A stretch of 64,000 bases of DNA from Fistulifera solaris (lineage: Eukaryota; Bacillariophyta; Bacillariophyceae; Naviculales; Stauroneidaceae): positions 434,001-498,000 of the forward strand of contig AP026147.1 of assembly GCA_030295235.1 (NCBI GenBank), in the 5' to 3' direction. The notes beneath the pieces are model-generated. The model did no database searches and had not been told where the DNA came from. It saw only the letters and a list, made by a program, of their open reading frames with translations. The position numbers were made by a program, and so were the translations under genes. Shown piece by piece: positions 42,570 to 54,640 of the stretch; positions within the stretch are counted from its first letter, which is position 1; every line of letters begins with the position of its first letter.

Positions 42570-44631
42570 ATGTCAGAAACTCCTTCTTTTGCAAGGTCCC
42601 CATCCTTTGAGGAGGAAACGCCGCGGAATGAGAATCCAAGTACCGACAAAACGGGCACTCCGTTTTTTGCCGATTACGTTATGGATCTTAGTGAAGCGCA
42701 CGATCTTGCGGAGACTCCGGATCCAACAAAACCCCCTTTAGATGTTTCCAATATGAGTTCAAGTCGGATTGAAAGTATCCAAGTTCCTTCCCTTGGTGTT
42801 GCCCTCAAAAGGACTGTTGAAGAATCGGACGACGTTTCCTCAGAAGCGGATTCTACTTCTGGCAACGAGCCGCGATCGTTTAATCGCATCTCCAATTTTG
42901 AAATGAACCTTCGCCATGCTTCCCCTCCCCCGTCTGTACCTAGATGGCCTCGAGACATTCCATGGGCATTTGCCTTTCTAGTATTTGTGCCGCTATCAGC
43001 CGTTGTGCCGATACTCGATTGGCGACGGAACAACGTGGCATCACCGTTGGAAGTCCATCCTCTTTCGACAGCCTCTTTGCATGCTCTCTTCTGGGCAGGA
43101 ATCGCTGCACTAATATTAAGCAGAGCTCTGTATCGCACCCCAGGAGGAGGAGATGGTGAAGACGCCCGCCACTTGCTTGGCGCTGCTCTGACGACGGCGG
43201 CACCCATCTCGGTGGCTATTAATATTGCGCTCGTTCTGATGGTTCTTTACGCATGCCCTCGTGCTCGAATAGGTGCACTTGTCCCTCTATGGTACACGGT
43301 ACGAGATCTTTACTTGTTTCGTCGATGGCGAAGAAGAAATCAACAGTCGGTGCAGGGAGTCGTCAAGCCTTTTCCAGGCTCTGACATCCATGGTTTTAGA
43401 TATACTCAGTCGTTCGTTACGGCGCGCCAGCTTCTTTCGTGTTTTAACTTTGATACTGGGAATACAGTTCGGGGTGTTGATTGTATGGCGTTGGGCTCTA
43501 CTAGCATCGCTGCATCAGCCCCTCCATGTGATCCTGATGGTGCTCATCGGCTTCAAATGGGTGACAGGAACAGTTGCACGTATGCTGAGCTTGCTTGCTT
43601 CGGGTGGCATTATGTCTTGGTTTGCGCAACAAGCAAGGCTGGCTCATGAATACCCCTCTCCCTCCTTAGACCGCGAGAGCTCTGACGGTACCTCGGAAGA
43701 CATTGAAAATGATGCTATGATAACGGAGGCATACAGGACGGTTGATGCATCTGTATACCAGTCCGTCGCTGATATGGACGATGTATTGGATGATGATTAT
43801 GAAATGGATGACGAAGAGTTCCTCGAAGCTCCAAGCCCACGAGTCGATGGACGGCGAGAATCGATGCAGAGAGCCGGCGTTATGAATCACTCTACTGTGA
43901 AATCGATTTTGCATGGCGGCATGACAGTCTCTTTTGGTTCAGTTTGTCAATGTGGTTTATTGGGGGGATAGCGCAGTTTGTTTGGAGCCAGATAAGAAAG
44001 ATTGAATTTTCCCGTTCTTTGATACAGAGACACCGCAACAACGGAGGACAAAATGGCTTTCGTGGGATGGAGGTAAACGGTTCATATCAATCGTGCGGTA
44101 ATCGGATGTACGAAAGCGCTCTTTATCTAGCAAGAAGCTTTGTGAGGAGATTTTCAGATCTGGCCATGTGTCACGTTGCACTATTCTACAAGAGTTATCA
44201 AAGGGCGGCCCTAGACGTTGCGACTCTGGTCGAAGAATCAGGTAAGTCCTTTGCAGTCGCTGGACCAATTTTCAAGTGTCTTGCGCTCATCATTTTGTAC
44301 AGGAGTTGAGCCTATCCTTCACGATGACATCTCGACTCATATGTGTGCTTGCGTTGGCGGGGCTATTTCGGGCATCATTGTGATTATAAGCGGCCTTCTG
44401 TTGCTGCATCAGCGAAAGAACTTTGACCCTCCCATTTCCGATGCACAAGTTGTCACAAACATGATTGCGGCGTTCGTTTTTTCTTACACAATGATATTCA
44501 CAGTTATGGAGCCCCTGCGAGCCTCGATCAAGGCTGTCTACGTTTCTTTTGCGCAACATCCAGAGAGTCTTAGTCGAGCTTTCCCTATCATTTACCACAG
44601 ATTACACAGGCTATCATCGGAGCACAGATAG
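42570..44631 (+). CDS. Choline-transporter-like (CTL/SLC44/PNS1) membrane protein (two apparent frameshifts)
   Basis: The N-terminal ~125 residues are polar. Membrane helices follow: WAFAFLVFVPLSAVVPIL, ALFWAGIAALILSRAL, SVAINIALVLMVLYACP, VLTLILGIQFGVLIVWRWAL, LHVILMVLIGFKWVTG, MWFIGGIAQFVW, and two near the end (GAISGIIVIISGLLLL, MIAAFVFSYTMIFTV). The frame changes twice, between about 43345 and 43420 and near 43900-43935. A 61-nt GT-AG intron (44242-44302) joins VEESG to VEPILHDD. The end, VSFAQHPESLSRAFPIIYHR, resembles the conserved CTL tail (F-A-x-x-P-x-x-L). Members are thought to move choline or related solutes. An acidic loop (DDDYEMDDEEFLEAP) lies between helices. Family assignment is moderate. 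Confidence 0.7.
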
Positions 44632-44748
44632 TCTCAGGAAATACTGAATTTAAATGAAGCTAGTTACTACGAATGCGACTATCAAATCAGTATATTCGTT
44701 ATAAGAATCATTTTCTACTAGTTGTGAGATCATGACTCATCGACTCGC

Positions 44749-47040
44749 TTAAGCAGAATCCTTTTTCTCTTCTTCGTTGTCTTCTGCGTCAGGTCCAGCA
44801 ATAAGCGCCTCGAAATATTCAGGCTGTACAGAGCAAACATAGAACTTTTCGCTGGGTTGGAACCCGTTAAAGTTCGAAGACGCAGCCATGGTGTATGCAC
44901 CCATGTTCTGAAAGTACATCCAGTCTCCAACCTCCAACTTGGGAAGCAAGACGGAGCGAGCCACAACGTCAATCGAGTCGCAGGTATTTCCAAACACAGT
45001 GGACGTGTAAAGCTGCTGGTTCACTTGGAATGCATCGGGCATGGTGTCTGCATCGAATTCGAGGATACCATCGACAGTCTTGGACGCGAATACCTTTCCG
45101 TTGCGCTCACGTAACACACGTGGTCGAACAGTGGCATGGTCAAACATGATATTGTTAAAAGCAGAGTACACGCTGTTGTTGATCGTGTAAGCAATATCGT
45201 CTTGCAACGGCCCACTATCCGCAACAGCTTGCATCACAATGCCATTGATGGCTGCCTCACCGGCCGCTGCAAGAGTGATCAAGGCATCGGTTTCTTCACC
45301 ATCCTTGTCCATCGCAACAAGAGGATAAGTCATTCCTTCCACAGTGTGCTTCATATTCTTGGTCTGAGCCTCCGTCGGTGCTCCCAAAATATCAGCGGCC
45401 GTTTCGAAATCTTCATCATAGATATCGATGACATCGTTGTAGGCGTCTGCTTCCTGCTGAGACAGGTTCTGACGAGCGTAGAGTCGGGAGTAGCTCTGCA
45501 ATTCTTCCACCATGGTTTCAAGAACAGTTTCGGTCTCGGTACCGCCCAATGACAAGTTGCGAATGGTTCGATCCATGCGATTCTTCGGTCCGTTGACAAG
45601 CTCCGCTTCCTCTTCTCGAGTCATCTCGCTGAGTCGTTGAGCATGTTCTTGATCATCATGAGGCTCAAGCTCGAAGGTATCGTCGCACTCGTTGGTGCGC
45701 ATCGCAATGACGTTGCAGCAGAGCGTCGAGCACGCGGCGACCAAGAAACGCCCCGGCTCTCCGATGACTCGTACTCCCGAATCTTCCGGGAAAAGGTCAT
45801 CGATGATGGGCGCAACATACTCCGCAATTTCTTTGAAGAACATGAATCGGTCGGATTCTTCCGACACGCCATCATCGGATCCTTGTTCAGTTCCTTCTTT
45901 CTTCAAGGATTCCGGCTCTTCATCAATCTCTTCTTGAGGATTCCAAAGACTGTGAGTTTCACCAGGGAAACCACCACCAATGTCAAGAACCGACATGTTG
46001 AAGCCGTACTCCTTCTTGGCCAAGTCAAAGATCTCACGAGCATCCTTGAGCGCCAATTCGTAGCGCGTTCCATCGCGACATCCCGATCCGACGTGAAAAC
46101 TGACACCAATGACCTCCAAGCCGCATTTCTTGGCCGTAGCCAAGAGCGGTCGCCACTCTGGCACGCGGAGCACCGAACTTGCTCGAAAGGCGGCATTGCG
46201 AACCGCGGTCATCGGTCACGATGCGGAGGATGAGCTGAATCTTCTTGGAGATTGCCGCGCATTTTTTGATCTCTTCGGCATTGTCGAAGGTGACCATGCG
46301 AATGCCTTTGCAAACGGCTTCCAAAAGGTGAGCACGAGCTTTCGAAGGATTGGCGTAGATGATATCGGGCTGACGGGGAAGATCTTTCGCAATGTCTTGC
46401 ACCAGACGAATTTCCTCACGGGAAGCGCAATCAAAGTTGCATCCGAGAACGGCCAAAGTGCGCACAATGACGGGATCGGGGTTGCACTTGACAGCTGATG
46501 ATAGGAAGGGGCATAATCAGTGACATTGAGTGCAAACCCGTCAACAATGCTGTAGAGGAAGAAAAGAGTCTTACCATAGAAGGGTTCGATACGAGGAAAG
46601 TACTTGCGCCATTGATAGACTTGCGAAACAACAATGCCGAGATCGATTACGTAAAAGAGTCTTCAATAGGCGTCAAGTCAACACCATCGTTAACCACCCC
46701 CTCTTCAATGTTTTGAAAATGCTCAGGAACAGAAGCTTTCGAAACTCGTTCGGAGAGGTAGTAGCGGGTGGCGCGATTGAGACCGGTGCCTATCGCGCTG
46801 CCTCCGAGATAGACTTCATTGTCAATCAAGACCTTCGAAAGAATACCTTTGGATTCAACTTCATCGATTCCGGAGAACGAAATGCTGCGACCGTGGCGTA
46901 CCATCAAGCTTACTGTTTGGAAATAGCTCCCGCTCGTAAAATCGGTAACAACCACAACCGATTTTTTTGTGACGATGATTGTTGGAGGTGCGAACCGATC
47001 AAATTTTACCGCCGACGAGGAACTTGGGGCTGTCAGCCAT
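44749..47040 (-). CDS. ODC1: Ornithine/diaminopimelate-type decarboxylase (ODC-like) with large acidic insertion
   Basis: This PLP enzyme (group IV) probably makes putrescine from ornithine. Three exons fit: 47010-47040 (tentative), an exon ending at 46575, and the rest, with introns 46913-47009 and 46495-46574. The second intron splits the PLP-lysine motif PFYAVKCNPD. Further motifs: LGCNFDCASREEI, GVSFHVGSGC, VLDIGGGFPG, VIGEPGRF, and the cysteine motif GNTCDSIDVV. A shift near 46168-46173 joins SSKFGA to RVPEWRPLL. Between EPGRF and the NNSVYSAFNNIMFDHA block lies an insertion of about 160 acidic residues not found in typical ODCs. Predicted length is about 700 residues against about 460 usually. 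Substrate (ornithine, arginine or lysine) is not proven. Confidence 0.9.
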
Positions 47041-48003
47041 TGCTTGTCTTTTCGTGGTCGGAGTGTGTCGATGTTCGAAGAGCCGGCATTCCCCATCAAG
47101 AATCGGACGAGCCTACGGCATCCTACGTGAAATCTACAGCACGAATCGATTTCTTGTGGAAAAACGTGGTGAGGGTTTGGCCAAGATCTACTGCAACTAT
47201 TGATAGTCAACTCGACTCTACTTTCTGACAGAGAGTCTGGCATCCGACACAGAACAGACACTTTCGTTTTGGCACAAAGCACAAAGCCAACGTCTTGTTC
47301 AACGTTCCTCGTTCCTCCGCACGCGTTGAGTTTTGCATGCGTGCAAGATTTACTGAAATATGACCGCATTCGCTATCTGTGATCCGTGTCGTGTACCGTG
47401 TGACTAAAACGTGTTTTAAGTTCCAAGGAGATATTTTCCTTGTTTTCTACTTTCCAGTTCTTGGATTCTGGATTCTGAATTCTGAATTCTAGATGACATA
47501 AAGCCTGTTTCCAATAATTGTTGTTCAATGTTCCAGACTCTCCTGTCATTAGGCCTCCTGTTCCTGTCTCTGCTCGCGTTTTGGAATCCTAGAGTTTCCG
47601 ATCCCGACGAACTGTTGTCGAAACATTCGTGCCGTCAATGTTTTGTCACAAAGCGGGACAAAACCAACCGGCCGGCGTAACTGTTTCAGCATACAAGACT
47701 GAACGAAGGGATGGTCGGATTGTACAAAATAGCCCATACCCAGCCCGGCGGAGTTTTGTCATTCACGAGATAGACTTGCTTTTTCAACAGCCAATATTAT
47801 TTACTGTGAAATAACCGTTGGACGTTAAAATGATTTTCTCTACCGTACTCAGTATTTAACACGCGCACTTCCTTTCAACGGACCTCTGTTTGCATGCTGT
47901 TTGCGGAGGAGGTTTGGGGGCAGACAAGCAGCACGATACAGTTTGACTTTTCCATCTCAAACTCTAACTTCCCGCTAATCAAGCTATTAATTACTGTTCG
48001 AAT
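47041..48003. other. Intergenic between two divergent genes
   Basis: No gene is supported. GGATTCTGAATTCTGAATTC micro-repeats occur near 47467-47489. Confidence 0.5.
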
Positions 48004-51000
48004 ATGTCATCTACCGAACAAGGGAAACGATGGTATGATAGTGCCATGCAGACGGTCACGAGAAGTCTTTCGCAGCGTTCGTTGACGGGCATGGACAGTG
48101 AAGGAACGCAGCGACCGCCTATACCGATGTCTGCCTCGTTTGGGTCCATCGATATTCCGTTCTTAAATAGATCTTCTCACGGTAAAAGGAGTCGTTAGCT
48201 GATACTGTCAAAACCTTGTCGGAAGAGAATCAAAGATTGACAGAAACAGCGGCGAAATTGGAAGATGAGTACGTGGCCCAAATCGACAATTCCACACAAA
48301 GTTTTCGCGAGCAAAAGAATTTACTGAATGAACAACTTGATTTAAAAGAGAAACAAATTATGGAACTTCAAGAAAGATGCAACAATATGGAAGCGTTATT
48401 GCGGGAGAAAGATGCTGGATTTCAGGAATTAGAAACAGAAGCTGCGTCGTATCGGCGCACAATGGCGGAACTGGAGCAGAAAAGTAGACATCTTGAAACG
48501 GGTCTCAGAGAAGAAAAGAAGGAAAGCGTTGGAAGTGACGATCAAACTCAAGAGGAAAAGGAAGAGCTCCTGGCCTTGCGTGAACAGTGCCGTCATTATT
48601 CTTCGCAATTAGCGGAAGCGAACAGTCAACTGGCCGCACTCCAAGCGGAGGCTGAAAGCAAGGATCGATCAAGAAACGTTGAGGTTAGAGACTTGCGCGT
48701 CATGAATGAATCACAGCAAGAAGAGATTGATTCGCTACGACAGCATCTGGAGCAGCTGCAGAGTAACCTTTCGTCGCAGAAGGAAAACTATGAAAATTCA
48801 CTCAAATCATTAGAAAAGGATCTTGAAACTACCAAGGTCGAATCGTCCAAACAAGTGAATGAGCTTTTGAAAGACGTTGAACGACTGGAGAAGGAAAATC
48901 AGGCGCTGAAAAAGCCGAAGTCGGCATTCGAAGATGACGACAATGAGGACTTAATGGCCAGAGTAGAAACCCTAGAAAGAGAGAGACGTATGGTGGATGA
49001 CGACTACCAGCGAAGAATTTCCAAACTGCAACACAGTCACAAGCTAGCATTAAAAGAGTTACAGGAAGAGCTCGATGCGAGAGAAAACGAATTGCAAAAA
49101 TTAAGGAGAGAGCGTATCCCTTCCGAACTGACAGAGGACCCTCGCATCAATAATATGAAAGAGGAGATACAGAAGTTGAAAACTGACTTGTTACAGGCCT
49201 CACGTTTGCGCTATGAAGAAGAAGAATTTTCATTGGACCGCAAATCCATGGAAAAGAGATTTCGTCGCTAAGAGTAAAACTGGAGGAGCGTGAGGCGACA
49301 ATCGCCACTCTCACCAGCACCTCAAATACTTTGAATAAACAAGTCGTGTCTCAGAAAAACGAACTTGAGTCGTTTCGTTCGGTAAATTCTGCGGCAGAAG
49401 TAGCTAGGCTAAAGAGAGAGCTTGAGGCTAAAACTAAAGTGGAAGAGACGCTGACAGGTCAGTTTCAGCAGTTGAGGAAACAAGCTCAATCGACGCATGA
49501 AGAGCTTGCCCATCTTCATGCCATGCTTGAGCAAATCACCTCCGAGAAGAATAGACTGGAGCGCAGTCTGGACGAAGCTTGCGTTAACCCCGATAAAGTG
49601 GCCGCGGAGCACACCCGAAGGCAGTTGCAGGAGAGAGATGATGCTATTGCAAACCTTGTTAAACAATCAATCGCACTCGAAAAGACAATTCGTGAGTTGC
49701 AAGATGAGCTGTCCTTTACGAAGAAACAGCTGGTCCTGATGCAGGAAAATGGACCGAGTTCGTTGTCATCACAAGAAGTCAGTCAACTGAGGCGTGAAGC
49801 GGAAGTTTTTGCTGGCCAGGTCATCGAACTTGACGAAGAAATTGACTCGTTGAAGAAGTCGCTTGAAAGCAAAGATGGAGAAATTAACGACCTAAAGAAA
49901 GTGATCCAAAAGCTTGAGTCCAGTTCGGGTATGCGAAGTGCGGCTTTCTCTTCGAGGGGCGCCATGGACCTTAAGGCTGAATTGGACGAGTTGAAAGAAG
50001 CCAACGCAGTTCAACTAGAGGAGATTCGTCTTCTCCGTCGGAGAGCACGAGAGTTTGAGACTCAAGCTGACCAAGTTTCAAGAGCACAGCACGAAGCATC
50101 GACAATTCGGTTCGAGGCCGAGCAACTTAAGGACTCTGTTGCGACTTTATCAAAAGAGAGAGATGATGTCTTACACGAGCTGAGCACCTTGAAGCAAAAG
50201 TACGAGCAGGATCTTGCCAATATGGAACGCGAACTCCATGCAGCAAAGACTCAGCAGAGTAGGTCGATCGCAGAGCTTGAGGATGAATTAATGACGAGAA
50301 ACAAAGCTCTTACTCAGCAGAAAAGTGGAAGTATTGACGAGATGGAGCTGCAAGGACTACACGAGGAATTAAGTACACTTCGTCGAAATTTTGCCAGCCA
50401 GTCGGCTTCTCTGGAATCTGCAAACTCAACAATTAAGGAGCTCGAAAGTATGATTGCCAACAAAAGTTCTGTGGAGACTGTGCGTTACGAAGAAGAGAAG
50501 GAAGAACTGCTTGCCGAGATAGAATCTCTCCATGAGCAGCTTGAAAACGCTCAGCTTGAGCTCAAGAGAGTGGAAGAGCAAAGGTTCATCATTGATGACT
50601 TCAAAGCTAAGCTGGAGAGCGCAGACGAGGCCCGCGAAGCATCCGAAAAATCTATTATTGACACCTACGAGAGGAAACTGTCTCTTTTGAAGCTCGACAA
50701 AGATCTAACAATCGACAAATTACGAAGCGAGCTAATGGTTGAAAAGGAAGGAAACACGGAGGAGTTGAAAGAATTCGAGGACAGAATAAAGGAATATGAG
50801 AATGAAGTTAGCGAGTTGAAAGAGGAACTCAAGACACAAGTTGAAGAGAGAGAATCAAAAATATTTTCATTAGAGAGCACTCTAGAGGCCCAGGAACAAC
50901 TTTTGAAGAACATGCGCATCGAGATGGATCATCTCCAGTCGAGTATGGATGTTACCGCGGAAACTCGAAGGAAACAAGCCGACGATATGCAGCAAGATCT

Positions 51001-51559
51001 GCTGGAAGTGACATCGAAAAATGCCAAACTTGAACGTGAGATAGATTCGTTGAAAGCGCAACTTGAAGCCGATAGATTAAAGTACGAGAGTGAGGTCACG
51101 TCGTTACAAGATAAAATTGCTTCCTTAGAATCGGCATCTTTCGAAAGCCATCAAGATGATACGGATGCGAAGATGGAAGCTCGCCTTCAAGCTGTTAAGG
51201 AACGCCTCGAGAAACTGTCGTGGCGCAATACTTCACTGAAAGAAGAAAACATGGAGCTTCGCGAAAGACTTTTTAAAGCAGAAGAGGCTGCAAACCAGTG
51301 CGCAGTACAGGATCAGGAGGAAATTTCAGCGCTCAAGGTCAGGATCGAAGAACAGACTTTAAGAATTCAAGAGCTCGAGACAATGAGCATCAAATCAAGG
51401 GCACCTTCAAGACCAAGGGCAATGTTTTCACCTCCTCCAGCGCCTCCTCAATCAACTAATCGATCAGTGGAAAGACGGCCGTCAAATCGACTAGGGGGGA
51501 TTTTAAACCTTGGAAAACGCTCGTCCTCTGTCCCACGAGGTACGACCGGTGAAATTTAG
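48004..51559 (+). CDS. Large coiled-coil protein (~1180 residues, two apparent frameshifts)
   Basis: The ATG at 48004 opens a Ser-rich head (RWYDSAMQTVTRSLSQRS). A shift in A4 at 48184-48187 leads to KESLADTVKTLSEENQRLTE; another at TTT 49260-49262 joins KSMEKRF to LRVKLEEREATI. From about residue 65 to 1120 the sequence is a nearly unbroken heptad coiled coil rich in E, K, L, Q (for example LEQLQSNLSSQKENYENSLK, EIDSLKKSLESKDGEINDLK). The tail is Pro/Arg/Ser-rich (RAMFSPPPAPPQS) and basic. It resembles golgin, myosin-tail or centrosomal proteins only in composition, so no specific family is assigned. It is probably a tether or scaffold. Coiled-coil genes tend to give false database matches. 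Confidence 0.88.
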
Positions 51560-51601
51560 CCTCAACAAAAATTAATGAAGATGCATTTTGATTGTGAACT
51601 A

Positions 51602-53098
51602 TTACCATGGTTTTGAATCTTGGGAGTCGTCAGGAGTTAGGGATGAATCTTGAAACATCGTAACCACGCGTTTGGTACCCCGAAAGCTAAATCTTAGAAC
51701 AGCACATCGTGCTAGAGCATCAATACCGAGAATTCCTCCTACTCCCTGATTCTCCAGATTCTTTAGCAAGGGAATATCGCCAACATCCATGGATAAACGC
51801 TTGTTACCAGCTCCCAACGAAATTCCTGGATAGGAGCCGGGTTTGCCAAAGTCAATCTTGCTGCTTATATTAATTCGATGAGAAAGTTGGATTGCTGTGT
51901 TGTCAGATCCCATGGCGCCCATTCGTGTCGTTAGTGGTTGGACAAAGTTCGAGCTTTTCGAAAGCCCCAGATCGGCGATGCCTTTCCAAGACAAGAGCGA
52001 GGCCGATGCCCCGGTATCGAATATCATCTCTACAGGGCCTCTGTCTCCAATGCAAACATTAACTGAATAAACACCTAATCGGGGAATGAGTTTCATTTCT
52101 CCCTCTGCTACAACTTCTAAATTGTCTGGCTTCGGTGCCGGCTTTTCGTGGAAAAATGTCACCTTTCCTTTCGAAAAGTCCATTTCCACACACTCAAATC
52201 GGCTCAAAAACGATAGGCCAAGAATCCCGTCGAGTCCTTTTGGTAAGGCTCCAATGTTTTGTACTGCCGCCGGAAGGGGGCCGAACGACTGGTCTCCGAC
52301 TTTGAATTTGTCGAGTTGGGTGAGACCGGTCGATCCCGCTTGTCCACCGGCCCCGGTCATGGTGACGGGTGTAGTGAAGGAAGGCAGATTGTATTTGGAG
52401 ACAATCTCCGGTCGCAAGACAAATCCTGTGCATGCCGTATCGAGCAACAGATTCAACTGGAACTCGCCCTGCTTCCCCTCGGCGGTCATTTGGATGGTGG
52501 CAAAGGGTTGGTCGCCGGCTTCCGCTATGATTCCTCCATCTAAGACGTTTTGTGCCGCGATTTTGATATCGTCATCCATGTAAGTAAAAAGGAGTGGGAT
52601 TTCAATGGCATTATTAGGGCGCGTGGCCGGTGCTGTGTCATCGGATGCTGTTTTCGAGGCCCTCGCTTGGAAGAGGCGTTGCACCAACTGCTCCTTCTCA
52701 AAAACATCATTGGTAGATTGCTTCAGCTGAGAAAGTTCTGCTTTCAACTCGCGTACTGACATGGAACGAAGTTTAGCGATCTCGTTTTCTTGTTCTGTCG
52801 GAGACGAAAAAGGAGGGTATTCGTCTCTCGGAACCTTCGACGTCCAGGGCTGATCAATCCGAGCGTGAACGCTGGAAGAAAGAGAATCGAAAGCCATCCG
52901 CGCATGTCCCTTCTCTCGCTTCATAAACACAGATAAACTTATTGCGGAAAAACAATTGTCAACAATCGAACTCGAAACGCAAAAAGGAAAAAATGCAATG
53001 CGTGGTGTTATATCACGAATTATCTGGGCTTGTAACCTTAAGGGCTGGTTTCGCGGACAGGCAAACTCCGCTATAAATGCGTGAACGTACATTAACAC
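51602..53098 (-). CDS. Two-lobed retropepsin-like aspartic protease family protein
   Basis: The frame is open for 498 residues; the likely true start is downstream of 53098, for example MAFDSLSSSV. Residues ~112-146 (MSVRELKAELSQLKQSTNDV then EKEQLVQRLF) resemble a SAP-like helical module. Two protease-like lobes follow: the first has LLLDTACTGFVLRP, where the usual DTG is DTA, the second has MIFDTGASASLLSW with a full DTGA. Each is followed by a hydrophobic strand and a G-I-L-G motif (DGILGLSFL, GGILGIDAL), the expected second half of a retropepsin/aspartyl protease fold. The fused two-domain layout can form an intramolecular pseudo-dimer. Activity is uncertain because of the DTA lobe. No retroelement features surround it, so it looks like a host gene. 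Confidence 0.85.
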   Translation of the reverse strand: MLMYVHAFIAEFACPRNQPLRLQAQIIRDITPRIAFFPFCVSSSIVDNCFSAISLSVFMKREKGHARMAFDSLSSSVHARIDQPWTSKVPRDEYPPFSSPTEQENEIAKLRSMSVRELKAELSQLKQSTNDVFEKEQLVQRLFQARASKTASDDTAPATRPNNAIEIPLLFTYMDDDIKIAAQNVLDGGIIAEAGDQPFATIQMTAEGKQGEFQLNLLLDTACTGFVLRPEIVSKYNLPSFTTPVTMTGAGGQAGSTGLTQLDKFKVGDQSFGPLPAAVQNIGALPKGLDGILGLSFLSRFECVEMDFSKGKVTFFHEKPAPKPDNLEVVAEGEMKLIPRLGVYSVNVCIGDRGPVEMIFDTGASASLLSWKGIADLGLSKSSNFVQPLTTRMGAMGSDNTAIQLSHRINISSKIDFGKPGSYPGISLGAGNKRLSMDVGDIPLLKNLENQGVGGILGIDALARCAVLRFSFRGTKRVVTMFQDSSLTPDDSQDSKPW

Positions 53099-53645
53099 CT
53101 ATAGTAGTTACGATGCATAAAAACTCCACGCGGATCAACATCGTGAAACAACGCGATGGATGCGCGTCGTACCATGTTGGGCTTTTAACATCGAAGTAGA
53201 GTCCAATAATGATTCTTTTTACATTTTAATGCGTATTTTACCCAGAAGAATAGATTGGCGCTTTAAATGCCGCCACTAATGCGATTTTTGAGGCGCAAAC
53301 ATGAAACTTCATTCACTCCACGGAGAAATAACACGGCAAAACGACTCAAAAGCTGATATCTCGACCGGAAACGCTCAATTTTTGGACAAACTTTTGAATT
53401 GTCTTCTTCATTATAATATTAACCAATGGCCTTGGTTTGACCAAAACTGAACAAGCATAGCGTAAGAAATAAGCACTTCATTTATTTTGGCCATGGTCGT
53501 CGCGATGTTATCGCGGTGGATTTTTTTGAAGTGAAGAGTTTTTACTATAGTATCAACCTGTTGCACGTAGAAATTATTACCAGGTCTACGAGCATTTTTT
53601 GTCAGTTGCTTTGTACGTTTAACCAGCCCTTAAGGTTTTCGCGTC
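53099..53645. other. Intergenic
   Basis: AT-rich sequence with no supported gene, leading into the 33-bp repeat. Confidence 0.5.
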
Positions 53646-53907
53646 TCCATAAAATCTGGTCTCCATAAAATCTGGGGGAGTGGCTTTCGACGTTTCCATA
53701 AAATCTGGGGGTGTGGCGTTCGACTTTTCCATAAAATCTGGGAGAGTGGCGTTCGACGTTTCCATAAAATCTGGGGGTTGTGGCGTTCGACGTTTCCAAA
53801 AATCTGGGAGTGTGGCGTTTGACGTTTCCATAAAATCTGGGGGTTGTGGCGTTCGACGTTTCCAAAAATCTGGGAGTGTGGCGTTTGACGTATCCATAAA
53901 ATCTGGG
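53646..53907. repeat. Tandem 33-bp minisatellite, about eight copies
   Basis: TCCATAAAATCTGG (or TCCAAAAATCTGG) starts near 53646, 53662, 53695, 53728, 53761, 53795, 53827, 53861 and 53893. Spacings after the first partial copy are 33, 33, 33, 34, 32, 34 and 32. The paired 34/32 units show that a 66-bp unit with compensating single-base changes was itself duplicated. Both strands have ORFs through it (11-residue periodicity), but nothing else supports translation. Confidence 0.9.
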
Positions 53908-54640
53908 GTGGGAGTCAAAGTGGACTGTCCAATCCATAGTGAAAAACTACCTCGAGTCGAGCGTTGCGACATGAAGTATCTATGTGGAAAACCAGTGTAC
54001 GGAAAAACTAAGGTGATCACGAAAGAACAAGCATCCTTCGCGACTTTAACACTGGAGTAATAAGTAGACTTTAACGGGAGGAAGCATTGTGTCAAGACGC
54101 TGGTGTCAAAAGTCATTGACACTAGTCGTGCTTATCGTTGCTCTCGCTCCCATGCTTTTATAGTTAGTTTGCAAAATTGCTGGCCGTTCGTGTTGCAGAG
54201 ATTGGACAACTCTACAGCGCATCAAACGGCACACAAGGTAGAGAACTAAGCTACATTGCTATTGCTGTTATTCATTCTACCTTGACTGGGGGTGGCGTTT
54301 TACCTATAGCTGTCCATGAAATATTTGCTGGGGGCTGTGCTGCTTTATTATTCGTCGCCCTTGAATTTTCTAAAAAAAATTGCCCGCATTAGAAAAAAAA
54401 TGAAAACACTTTGAAACAAAACGGCAAAGACAAAATAGTCTATACTGGTAGAGGGTAGATGGGTCTAGAGTAAACGACTTGCCGTCAAGATGATGAATTA
54501 CACGGTGACGACATTTCGATAGCCGTGGCCGAAGCTATCACAAAGCTTGATCGGCAATGAGAGCTCGAAATAAAAGTTTAGTCAGAATCCAGTGGAAGGA
54601 AAATGCACTTCATCTAGAGTCTCCGTGCAGCAATAAGTCC
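53908..54640. other. Intergenic, no supported gene
   Basis: Short unsupported ORFs only. A run of A residues lies near 54393-54403. Confidence 0.45.

Noticed and set aside
45136-46233. Plus-strand ORFs antisense to ODC
   Set aside because: They mirror the acidic ODC insertion and core and have no family similarity.
51602-53098. Protease gene as part of a second retroelement
   Set aside because: No LTRs, integrase, RT or target duplication are found around it, and the protein has two lobes as in host families.
53602-54122. Repeat-encoded ORFs on the minus strand as a protein gene
   Set aside because: Two overlapping frames exist only because the 33-bp repeat lacks stops; there is no start context, family similarity or conserved flank.
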